A stretch of 64,000 nt of DNA from Siphonodentalium dalli. Lineage: Eukaryota > Mollusca > Scaphopoda > Gadilida > Siphonodentaliidae. This document shows positions 1-11,100 of this stretch, one piece after another. The translations under genes were made by a program, and so were the position numbers. The notes below the pieces were generated by a model that made no database searches, was not told where the DNA came from, and saw nothing but the letters and a program-made list of their open reading frames with translations. The DNA lies in the NCBI GenBank assembly GCA_032622095.1, contig CP136064.1:261495863-261559862 (forward strand), written 5' to 3'. The stretch's first letter is position 1. Each line of letters opens with the position of its first letter.

Positions 1-470
1 TGGTCACAAGCACATGGGCCCAAAATTGCAAAGTTTGTGGGCCTGCAATTCTTTCAGTTTTCGATGGATTTTCGAAATTCTTTCAGTTTCTAGATCGGCT
101 GATGTTGCAGATGTTATATTCCAAGTTTCATCTGATTCCGAGAATAATTAAAATTTGGCACCACGGACCACCCCTCCCCAGACCAACAATAATGAACCGA
201 TACTGGCAAAATTTGGCCCACCGCGTGCCCTCTTCCGTCCGCACACGTTGGCGTATCAGTTGACATCCAACTTCGACATCTTCGGAGGAGATGTGGTCAC
301 AAGCACATGGGCCCAAATTGCAAACTTTGAGGGCCCGTAACTCTTGCATTTCTTCTCGGATTTCAAAAATCCTTTTCAGTATGGGTTTGTTTTCGTTCAG
401 GGAATCAACATACTTAAATAGAGGAATGTCAATCAAAACCTTTTTTTTCGAAAATTTTGCCCCCACCCCA
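1..470. repeat. Two diverged copies of a ~293-bp repeat unit
   Basis: TGGTCACAAGCACATGGGCC occurs at position 1 and again at 294, followed in both by a similar stretch. The left copy is cut by the window edge. A 112-codon open stretch on the minus strand (128-466, with LRALKVCNLGPCACD) spans this unit. I do not recognise it and regard it as part of the repeat. Confidence 0.55.
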
Positions 471-599
471 GCGTCAAAATATATGTACGACCCTGTTCAA
501 TTTTCTTTTTCAGACTAAACTGACAACGGTCAAGACGACTATGAAATCCAAATCCATTTATCTCTAATGATACGAGAGTACAGCATAGTAAATCAAATA

Positions 600-1010
600 G
601 AGGTTTGCCTATTTATGGGCGGTAACTCCTCAGGAAAAGCGCGGACACAAGTTTTGATGCCCGTGGGCAGTAGGGCATATCGAGGTGTGCATACGGTCCA
701 ATTTTCGATGCTCTGCTCCTTATAATTTCCGAGATAATAAAATGAAATGTTTTCAGATAAAGGGAGATAACTCCTCGGGAAAAATGCGGACACTATGCTT
801 TATGCGACCTGGGCATACAACTCTTTGACCCCAACATACGTACCAAGTTTTAGTGTGCTACTCCTTATACTTTTCGAGTAATAAGGGTTGCAAAAGTGTC
901 AAGTATAATAATAATAATAATGAAAAATAATCGAAAAAGGGCCATAACTCCGTCAAGAAACATTGGACCGACATGCGGATACCTTTATTTTTAGTAGACC
1001 TCAGATGCCT
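600..1010. repeat. Diverged tandem 'TAACTCC' interspersed repeat
   Basis: Three related segments begin GGCGGTAACTCCTCAGG (about 619), GGGAGATAACTCCTCGGG (about 763) and GGGCCATAACTCCG (about 938); each is followed by a 'gcggac' stretch. This type of old repeat is common in mollusc-like genomes. It shows no coding capacity. Positions 1010-1675 are AT-rich with nothing recognisable. Confidence 0.5.
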
Positions 1011-1675
1011 ACATATTCGCTACAGGTTTTGTGTTTCTACTGCAATTACTTTCTGAATATTTCCAAATAAACGGAAAACGGCGCCAGTACAAAAACAATA
1101 TACTTCCTTGGTTACACCATGGAAGTATAATTAAGTAAAACAAAATTTAAATTACAAAATTTAAACAAATTTTAAAGATTCAATCTAAAAATCTAAAAAG
1201 AAAATAAAAAAAAAATTATTTAAAAATTTTAATTAAACAAAATATTTTGTTTTTGTTCAACAGCGGATCAAAGTTCAATCTAAAAAAAACAAATTGAATC
1301 TAAATAAATTTTTTTAAATCAAACTGGTTAAAAGATCAAATTTGAACGAATCATATACATGAGTCTGTTTCAGCTAGTTAACATAAGGGCAAGTGCTGAT
1401 GTGTTCACTTCGGTTGTCGATCTCGGGTAACAGACAATATTTATGTGGATAAAGTATTTTTACCAGTGGGCGGGACTACCGCTGTGGGTGTGGCCTCTGT
1501 GGAAAGCTCCATTGTGTGGGCTGCTTGACGTGACATTAAATTTCAAGGAAACCCGCGAAAAAAAAATCACATTTATTGTTTCAATTTTTAAAGTTATTTC
1601 CTTCATAAAATGAGTCTTATGATAAAGAACCCTCTCAATACTTTAAAATATAAAATTAAACTTCAAAATAACAAA

Positions 1676-1782
1676 AACCTTCGGAATAGCGAACCTTCGG
1701 AATAGAGAACCTTCGGAATAGCGAACCTTCGGTATAATGAACCTTGGGAATAGTGAACCTTCGGAATAGCGAACCTTCGGAG
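1676..1782. repeat. 16-bp tandem repeat with GAAnnTTC units upstream of PRKRIP1
   Basis: The unit GAACCTTCGGAATAGC repeats at an exact 16-bp spacing (starts at 1691, 1707, 1723, 1739, 1755, 1771, plus a partial at the left). Five units keep GAACCTTC; the 1739 unit has GAACCTTG. GAAnnTTC is the two-subsite core of a heat-shock element. A full three-subsite HSE is absent because the next GAA is one base too close. The array lies about 260-360 bp before the PRKRIP1 ATG, so a promoter role is possible but not shown. Confidence 0.75.
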
Positions 1783-1789
1783 TACAGAC

Positions 1790-1945
1790 ATGTCGCCGTC
1801 CATACGTAGGCCTACTGACGTGATCATATATCCCAAGTTGGCCGAAAATACAGGCACTCCCATGAAACATACATTTATCATTTTATAGATGGACGTACGT
1901 GTTTTGGGTTGTCCATACGTACTGACGTAATCATATTAAATATTA
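1790..1945 (+). promoter_or_regulatory. Probable PRKRIP1 promoter region with two CRE-like sites in an imperfect duplication
   Basis: Two related segments begin GTCCATACGTA and continue into CTGACGTGATCATAT (about 1799) and CTGACGTAATCATAT (about 1911); both later contain ACTCCCAT. TGACGTAA and TGACGTGA resemble half-strength CREB/ATF sites. The segment lies 95-250 bp upstream of the PRKRIP1 ATG. A promoter is inferred from position; no TATA box is evident. Confidence 0.4.
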
Positions 1946-2038
1946 ATTTTAGACTCCCATAAAAACAAATATCGCGGAGCCGATGAGCCCCATTGAAATA
2001 ATTCAGACTTGGGTAACGTTATTTAGAATTAGCCCAAA

Positions 2039-2128
2039 ATGGAGTCCAACGAAGAAAAAAAAGTTTTTGTTCCCAAAACACCATCGGAAATACAGCGTTT
2101 AAAGCTGGAAAAGTTGATGAAAAACCCT
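2039..2128 (+). CDS. PRKRIP1: PRKRIP1 coding exon 1
   Basis: The ATG at 2039 follows CCAAA, giving a purine-rich start context, and opens a 30-codon exon ending in LEKLMKNP. The donor at 2129 is GTAAGT, phase 0. LKLEKLMKNP is the family's N-terminal signature (human LKLERLMKNP), which fixes the frame. The human N terminus is longer before this motif. The start is chosen because it is the first ATG in this frame after the repeat-rich upstream region. Confidence 0.9.
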
Positions 2129-5100
2129 GTAAGTCGCCCTTCCGTTATTTCTAGTGTAATATGGAGCTTTTACTTTCCTAATTGAAACGTTTTCTGGTTC
2201 ATATTTTGCACGTCAATACTCCCAACTTTCCTATATTCGTTGTAAACATTGATCGGCGATTATCGCAATACCGTTGAATACGAGAGGGGAACCTGTATGC
2301 GTAACTACCACAAGTATAACACACTATGGGAACAACTTATCACCAATTTCATGGATAAGATAATTTAAACATATCATCTTCGACTTGTTTTATTTTATTT
2401 TTTTGAAAAGGAATAATAAATGGGGGTGATAAATATCTGTATCTGTATTGTTACGTCCAAGATCCCAATAGTGGTAATGTAGGACGGTGACTGGGCAGAT
2501 GTTAGTTGCCCAGTTTTTGTGTCTCTTCCTCTTTTGCTGGCACTAAAGCAGCAAGGAAGGTCTCCAGGTCTGGCAAATGTGAGAATACAGCTACAATAGC
2601 TGTATTCAGCTAACCTAGCTGTATTCAGCTATATATTATACTCTCAAAGCGGCTGTTTTTCGATAATAAACTAGAAGCGCTAATTTGCGCATAAAAATTA
2701 GACTACCCTATTCTCCGGTCACCCTCAACCAAATCAAAATCGTCGCGTGTGTTCTGACAAAGTGTTGCCTTTTGTCGGCACGACGATGGTGATTATGTGT
2801 GAAAACTTACTACGGCGGCCGATGTCAGTCATAACGGTTAATAACTCTCTTATGCAATGCGGAATACCTTGAAAAATACATTAAATACAATATTTATCAC
2901 CGAAGATGGAACATCTTAATCATTCCCGGAAGTATCAATATGATGCTGCTAAAACTCAGTTTGGTTGGTGCGTTAAAACAGGTAAAAAGGGGAACATCTC
3001 TAGCCAGAGTTTAACCGAGCGAGTTCCACTCACTGCTTGAGCTGATTCTCTCCAAAAATACGGAAACGCATACATGTATGTCGAATCGCGAAAATACAAA
3101 TACCAATGTTATGTTTAGTAAGTTTTCACACATTATATATTTTCCCGCCAAAACAGATTGAATAGTTCTGACTCGCTAACGACCAGGACTTCATGTTTGA
3201 AATACTTCAGAAATTATATAAGTCGCATTTTAATTTCAGTTGTCCCTATGTTGTGCCATACATTTGCAATATGCCGCACAATATCTGTATACAGTATACC
3301 GTTATGAATAGTTACCAGTATCGCTCACAAACCGTTAGTGGTATGTAATTCTAAATGCTCGATATAGGTACACCATTCTAACGCCCCCTACCGGTTTAGC
3401 ATCGGGAAGAAGTAAACGAGTGTTTGGGATGAATTTGATCTTTATTTTATAAGTTAGTTAATGAATGCATTTGCAGAAAATAGTCCCCAGAATATTTACT
3501 GACATCGACCACCGTAGTAAGTTTTCACACAAAATCAGAATTGCCGTGTCGACAAAAGGCAACACTTTGTCAGAACACAAGCGACGATTTTGATTTGGTT
3601 GAGGGTGACCGGAGAATATGGTAGCCCAATTTTGATGCGCAAATTAGCGCTTCTAGTTTATCATCGAAAAACAGCCGGTTTGAGAGTATAATTTATAGCT
3701 GAATACAGCTAGGTTAGCTGAATACAGCTATTGTAGCTGTATTCTCACATTTGCCAGACCTGGTCTCTGGTGATTCGGAATACACAATATTTTCCTCCAG
3801 GTGGTTCCAGTCGATTGTGGTGCGAACAAAGAAGGAGTTCTCGTATTGTGCACAGTGTGATCGTGGCACTTGGAAGCACTTCGTGTTTTTGGTTTCGTAC
3901 TACGTGACCAGGTTTGTTACTTGGTGGTCACTGAATGTTTTTGATGTTATTTTCCTGGATTCTCTCTTTTTTGTGAGGAAGTTGTCGGATGGCATAGCAG
4001 GTACCAGGTTCATTACCACCTTATAAAAGTATGACAGCCGCTGGATTTTCCTCCTCTCGTATAGTGGTGGTAGCTTTAGTTCCTTGAGTATGGTTGTCAT
4101 TGATCCAGGACGGTAGCTTCGATAGTCATTTTTAATGAATCTCCCTGCCTTCCTCTGTATTTTTTCTAGGAGGTCGATTTCTTTTTGTTGGTATGGATCC
4201 CAGATGGTTGCGCCGTAGTCCATGATGGACCGGACTAGGGATAGGTACGCTATCTGTTTTAGTTTTCCTGGCATGAACTTTAGGTTGCGGCGTAGAAAGC
4301 CGGGAGCCCAGTGTTGAGTTTGCTTTCTTTGATGTGTTGTTAATATGAGTTGTCCATTTTAAGTCGTTTGAGATTTCTAGTCCGAGGTATCTGTTGTGTG
4401 CCACTTGTTTTAGGGTTTGTCCATCTAGTTCATACATCTTGTCATGTTTCTTTTGCATACTCATCACATAGCACTTCTTTGCATTGAAGGACATTCCCCA
4501 GTGTTCGGCCCATCCTTCAAGACTCTGCAGATCTTGTTGCAGTTGGTGTTGGTCATTGATGCTGTTTATTTGCCGGTAGAGTAGGCAGTCATCGGCAAAA
4601 AGTCGGACTGTAGATTTGACACTGTCTGGAAGGTCGTTTATGTGACATAGGAATAACAGAGGACCTAGAACAGTTCCCTGTGGTACACCGGAGTCCACGT
4701 CAACTTCTTCTGATGTTTGTCCCTCCAGTACTACTCTCATTTTCCTTTCTGTTAGGAAGCTCTCTAGCCATGTGTGGAGTTGGCCACGGATCCCATACTG
4801 GTGTAGTTTGTAAAGGAGCTTCTTGTGAGGTACCGTGTCGAATGCTTTGGAGAAGTCTAGGATGATCATGTCGACTTGTTTTTTCTTATTATATGATTTT
4901 ATCAGGTCATCTTATTGTTGTAAGAAGCTGTGATTCACATGAGTAGCCTGATCTGAAGCCATGGTTGAGTTTTGTGAGGACATTGTTCTTCTCGAGGTGT
5001 TTCAGCATGTGTTTGCAGATACAATGTTCCAGCAGCTTACAAGCAACAGAGATGAGTGAAACTGGCCGGTAGTTTCCTGCGGTGTGTTTGTCGCCTTTCT

Positions 5101-8100
5101 TAAGATGCTTGAGATGTTTGCTTTCTTCCAGTCATCTGGTAGCTGTCCGGTGTCTATTGAGTATTGGAATATGCTTGCCAGGCCTGGACCGAGTTCTTCT
5201 GCACACTCCTTAAGTATCCGGTTTGGTATGTTGTCTGGGCCAGCTGCTTTGGATGGATTTAGCTCTTTGAGTAGTTTGGTGACCCCCTCTCTGGTGATAG
5301 TCAGTGGTTGTATGTCTGATGGTATGTGTATCCTGGTTTTGGTTGATGGTCTTGATTTATCCTTTGTGAAAACTGACTTGAATTGGTTTAGGAGGATTTC
5401 TGCTTTTCCTTTACTGTCGTCTGTCAAAGTTCCATTTGCTAATAGTGGTGCCACCCCGATGGAGTCCTGCTTTTTCGCCTTGATGTATTTCCAGAACGAC
5501 CTACCAAAAGCTGTAACCTCCTAGGTAAATTATAAATAGATACATGTATATTATAATTTATATGACTGGAAAATTTCTACCAAAAGCTGTAACCTCCTAG
5601 GTAAAATTATTTGCTGACAATTGCCTCCTCTATAGACAGATCAGGGACCAGTCTGACCACCATGCACTACAGAAAGACCCCACCTCGCTAGAAACAAATT
5701 GGCCGACCAATGGTGGATGCGTTTCAATGAAAAAAATGCAACATCATGTCTACAAAGATTAAATCGACCCACATGTACCAACTAGACAACCACATCCTCC
5801 AGTCAGTAGATGAAACACCATATCTAGGACTTAGTTTTACCAACAACCTAATCTGGTCATCCCATATCCAAAAAATTGTCAAAAGAGCCAACAGCACCCA
5901 GGGTTTCCGCTAGGGGTTGGGGGGAATGTGGCCGTATTTTGGGAAGCACATGTACCTGGTGTCTTGTCGGGAGAAAATTTTGATGTTTGTCACTGAAAAG
6001 GAGCCATTTCTTTGCACTTGAGACAACACGCAGGAACATTGAAGCTTCTTATAGAAACCAAATTAAAACAGACGGTCTTTCTTTGATTTCAAGTTAATGA
6101 ACTAAAAGCATGTACCAGTAAGCAACACAACATATAGTGGATACAACGACTTTTATGACAGTAGCAATAATAAAAGCCGACATCAAAGGAACAAAAGACA
6201 CATTGTCACACTCAGTGTCAATTGTACCAGGGTTTCCGCTAGGGGGTAGGGGAATGGGGCCGGTAGCCGTCAAGGCGAAAAATCCAGGTAAAAGTAGCCT
6301 GTTTCAGCACTGGTTGAACTACTTTCATTATATCGGCCAATAGAATCGTGTGAGAGTATAAATGGCAGATTGTTTAACTTTTGTTCCAAGTGCCAAGCTA
6401 TCAAGCCTTACTAATATACATGTACCTGTAACTTTAAAACTAGTAAATTTATTAGATATAAATTAATTTACGAAGTACAGAACACCAGTAATTTAGATCC
6501 CGAGTTAAACGTGCTCGTTAATGTTAAAAGACTCACTGTGGAAGACCCAGCAGATATTTCGGATGCATAACGTAATCGGAATATATTTTGGCAGCTGTGC
6601 AGTGTAAATATAGAAGGCTGATTACATATCTGGCCGATGAGTATTCTTTGTGGGCAGTGGTAAGATGCCTTGATGCCCGGTGCGGCTACTCCCACATTTC
6701 TCTCTCGCTCTATTACATAGTGAACAGTATATTTTGCGGTATAAAACATGACAGGTACGATTAAAATACTGCTCTTTTGCATAACATAACCGGGTACTAA
6801 CCACAACGTAACTAACCAGCCTCAAAGGCATAGCTTCTAGCGATGTCAGTTCCGATCACTTCCTGTTTCAATTTTCTGTATAACAACGCGTTTAGAGTGT
6901 GTACACTCACAAGATATAAAATAAATTCACCTTTTAAAATTCCTTAGTACTATTGATACTATTCCAACAAAATTCAGAAGTTTTAAACATCTTTATACCT
7001 TTATAGACATGCAGTATGTCCTGGGGTATGGCAGGAGGGGAAAACCTGGCAAGGGGAACGGGGCCGTCAAGGGGACCCCCTGCCGGTATAGTGGAAACCC
7101 TGATTGTACAATAGCAGTAACCAGTGTGATGTCATGAGCAGAGCTCATGTCACGTGCTATGCATGTTCTGCATGTCTTCCTTGTTTTTTGTTGAAATTGT
7201 TCACCATACCAATCAAAACAAATTATTGTAAAATCAAAAGCCATTCCTCAGATAGAGATGACATCATGCTGGATTCGTATATAAATGGATAATTTTGATT
7301 TATTGGATCAGATTGGATAGGGAATAAATACACTGATAGTAACTATTAATATTTTTAATTGATAATTTTTTTGATACAGACCTTGTTTTGAGGTAAAATG
7401 TCTGCACTGTTTGTCGCAGCGACTGCCAAACCTCAGCTGTGTTCATGTTTGTAGCTCAGAACTCAGCCCCCGATTGACTTAACGTTGTATAATCCACATT
7501 TTGAGTGGAAATAGTCGGTCAGAAAGTTGGGACTTATAGACAGAAATCTACGGTAAATTAAAATACGAGAGGCTGATTACTACTAAACATTTGCTGACAA
7601 AGTGTTACCCAGGATGGTGTAGACTGTGAGTAGAAAACTATGGTCCACGCTACTGATCATGTATTATTCAGGCACAAAGTGCAGGATTCCTTGCAATCTG
7701 TTAATCATCAGTGTCGGTGATCGCTCGTCGTGTGTAAAAAGGGGGTTGAGCTAGGTCTTTGGCTATTTTGTGACCAATATTACCGGTAAGTCAAGGTTGG
7801 GGGAAGGGAATGAGGCTGCTGGACGGCCGGCCTGCCATAGTAGCGGAAAACCTGGCACCTTAGGATTCCTGAAACGAAACATCAGCAAAGCCGATATGAA
7901 GCACAAGAAACTGGCTTATTAGTCCATGGTAAGATCTATACTCTAATACGGGGCAGAAATATGGGATCCATACTTGCAGGACATCAACAACATCGAAAGG
8001 GTACAGAAAAAAGCTGCAAGATTCATTAACAACAATTACAAAGACAGAGGTAACAGTGCAGTCACAGCCATGATGGAGATAGAAGGGTTACACCAATGAA

Positions 8101-11100
8101 AATAATAAGAGAAGTGAAAAGGATGACACTGTTTAGGAAGATAGTAGAGGGGTCGGTTCCTGCTATCCATACACATGACTTGTTAACACCAAGGAGGAAG
8201 GACAAACAAAAAATTACTGCTAAAAAATTCCCAGGATTTGAGACAACAAACATTATTGAGTCACATGAGTGTAGGCCTACCAACTCACTTTCTTATGAAA
8301 CAACAAGGACAAATACAGCTCAATACAAGAAATTTCTCATTCTTTGCTAAAACAGTCATCGATTGGAACCACATGGAGGACACGGACAGCGCATGTGATA
8401 TAACATCCACAATAACTTTTAACAGCTTAAGTCATCCAACGGTGCACCTACAGCCAAAGCTTCTACACTGAACAACATACAGATACAGATATATAATAAC
8501 AAAAATAGATTCAAATTAGCCATTTTCCTGTAAAACATATGACATGCAAGCGAGGTACAAAAAAATTATGATATCTGAGTACGAACATTGGAGTGTTATC
8601 CTATCATATTGCGATTATTGCGATTATTGCCAACCGTAAACATTGACTTGACAATGCTGGCCATAGGTGCACTGGGATCGAGTAGATCCACCACTCAGTT
8701 TGTCCATCTGTATCTGTAGATTTTTCAGTGCAGAAACCAATTCTGGTTATAGGAGCACTGGTCCATGATTTTTTTGCTGAATCCGTGACTTCTTCGCCAC
8801 AGTACCAAGGCAAAAAAAAATAATACCTGTGTTTAGGGTTATTCAACTTACTGGGACTAAAATAATTAGGGTAGGTAGGTAGGGAATTTTTTTTTTTTAG
8901 CTTTATTTATTCTGAATTCCATTGGATCATTGACAATTCAATCTAGAAAGCTTCAAAATTCAGATTAATTTGAAAGGTTCAATACCAATATTTATTGTTA
9001 TGTTGAATTAGTCAGAGCAATGGAGCACTAGACTAATAAAACTTCTAAACTTTTTTTATAGAAGAGGTTTTAAAATGGGTACAAGACCTTTCAATGCCTT
9101 CCCACTGATTTTTTTTTTTTTTATCTGTCTACAGTCCACAGGGGAAGCTACCATACATGTATATTTCACCTCACCCAGAAATGGCGTCTTCTGATTGGTC
9201 GAGAGCTGTGTCCTATATGGTGTAGTGTTGTTCTATATTTAGCACACTAAGTGCTATATTATATAGTATCGTACTAAATTTAGCCCACAACTATACCAAA
9301 CTCATATGCAAAAATCAACGAACAGAGGCAACAATCCTGAGAACAGATATATATACACAAATGTGTCCACCAATTTACTAAGGCGTCGATTTTCGTGCTT
9401 TCATAAGAAAACCGAGTGCTCTTTTCAGTTTATTGAACTTGCTTTCAACACATTCTTGCGATGATTATTGTTCCCTTAAACTGTTTATCATTTATCGCTA
9501 TAAAGTTGATAATCATTTGTTCTCAGAGTTGTACTTGATTTCTATTGACGTCTTATGAAGGGAATTTAACAGTCCAGCAGTTGGTGTTGGTAGGAAACGG
9601 TTATATACATGAAGTATGCATTCTACAAGTTCGAATTGTTTCTGTGAAATATAATAAATAGAGCATGTCTTGTCGTACTCAGTGGGTTGGGTATAGTTCA
9701 CTCCGCTTCGCGCCACCTCACTGGGCACTATACCCACGTAGTCAACTCTAAGCCATGCTCTATTTATTAAATATGGCCTGTGGGAAAGGACCCCTTAAAG
9801 GCACCCACTGGTTTCTTTGATTTAGAAATGAAATATTCCAGAATTTCCATTTTTTTCTTGAAATATTGTTAAATTTCTATTTGCAGGACAAACTAGCATA
9901 CATTCCTGATAAACAGAACGCATGGGCACCCAGGGCTCCACCAGAGTTTATAAGAAATATTTGGGGTAAGTATAAATGTATAACAATAATAAATCAATTC
10001 AATGAATTGTCAGCTGTTAACAAACTAAATTAGAGCCAGGATTTAAAGTCCATTCATCATAGTTCATGGTGGTTTTATACAAGCCTGAGTTTAGTGTGTG
10101 TTATTTGCAGAATGAGGTCCCCAGAGGGTGAATTTATTGACTCTATCCCGAATAGTGGGCTAGCATCACAAATTCACCCTCTGGGGACCTCATTATGCTC
10201 AGGCCTCATCTGCTATGGGAGACATAAACTCAGATTGAAGTTCCCAAATGGTGGATATTGTGATGTAAACACATTGGGAACCTCGATTATGCAATGTGTC
10301 GTCTGCCAATTTGGGGATATGGAGAAACTAAACTAAAAAAGAAATAGCATCTTTGTGAAGAATTTTCTATAGTAATTTGATAATAAAGAAACTTTCTAAT
10401 GAAGATGAGGCCTAAGCAGAATGAGGTCGCCAGAGGGTGAATTTAGTGATGCTAACAGACAGATAGTTAGTCACAGACACGCTATATAAATCAGGCTTGT
10501 TTTTATACAATATTTTCTCATTATTTGAATTTGATCTATGAATCCAATTATTTCAACAATATAAGCTGTCCCCAATGTTTAACCCCCAATCATCAACATG
10601 TTGGTGAATACAGTGTATAAAGAAACAACCAACTCTTTCACAAAGCATTTTGTCTTTATTTGGAATAATCCAGTTGTAAGATGAAGTAGGGACATAGTCA
10701 CATACATGTAGGCACATTTTCAGTCAAACCATACACATCATGTTGTTTTATTGAACTTGTCATTCCCTTTCCCACAAATCAGATTAAATTTTCAAACATG
10801 AGGCCAAAAAAAAAAAGATGCTATGTTTCCGTACATCGACCGACCCTAACAATAACCCGCCGACCCTAATCTTTTTATTGATATTTTTTTTTTTTTTATT
10901 GTTTTTACCAATAATGCACATAAATATTGATGGTCATTAGTGTTCAAAACACATGGTTTTTAACATATCCCTGTGAAAAGTGACCATGAAGTGACTGCTG
11001 TCTCAAATGCCCCCAGGTGTGTGATGGGTTGTTGACTGATGGGCATGCATTTTTCAATTTTAATTTCCTGAGAGTGGATCTCATGTCTGCTTGATGCCTT

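Larger units (their letters stand above)
2420..5528 (-). mobile_element. CR1/Jockey-like LINE, 5'-truncated and broken, copy 1
   Basis: Minus-strand coding from about 5524 to 3900 gives the RT domain: pre-RT SFWKYIKAKK, SKAAGPDNIPNRILKECAEE, then DFSKAFDTVPHKKLL, SGVPQGTVLGPLLF, the FADD catalytic box (RLFADDCLLYRQI) and a C-terminal SLVRSIMDYGATIWDPYQ block. The frame is broken near 5100 (after KKANISS), between 4870 and 5000, and near 4303. The 3' end, read as ATACAGATACAGATAT on the minus strand, lies near 2440. The element is split at 2564 by an inserted TIR element. The endonuclease domain is missing. Dead copy inside PRKRIP1 intron 1, antisense to the gene. Confidence 0.85.
5605..8495 (+). 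mobile_element. LINE copy 2 (different subfamily), 5'-truncated, split by nested insertions
   Basis: At 5605-5898 the + strand reads LFADNCLLYRQI and YLGLSFTNNLIWSSHIQK-like RT sequence with stops. It resumes at 7860 with LGFLKRNISKADMKHKKLAY, then YGAEIWDPYLQDINNIERVQ and KKAARFINNNYKD, and ends near 8495 with CATACAGATACAGATAT, the same 3' terminus as copy 1. One Asp of the FADD box is Asn. The two pieces join exactly across the 5899-7854 insertion. Confidence 0.82.
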
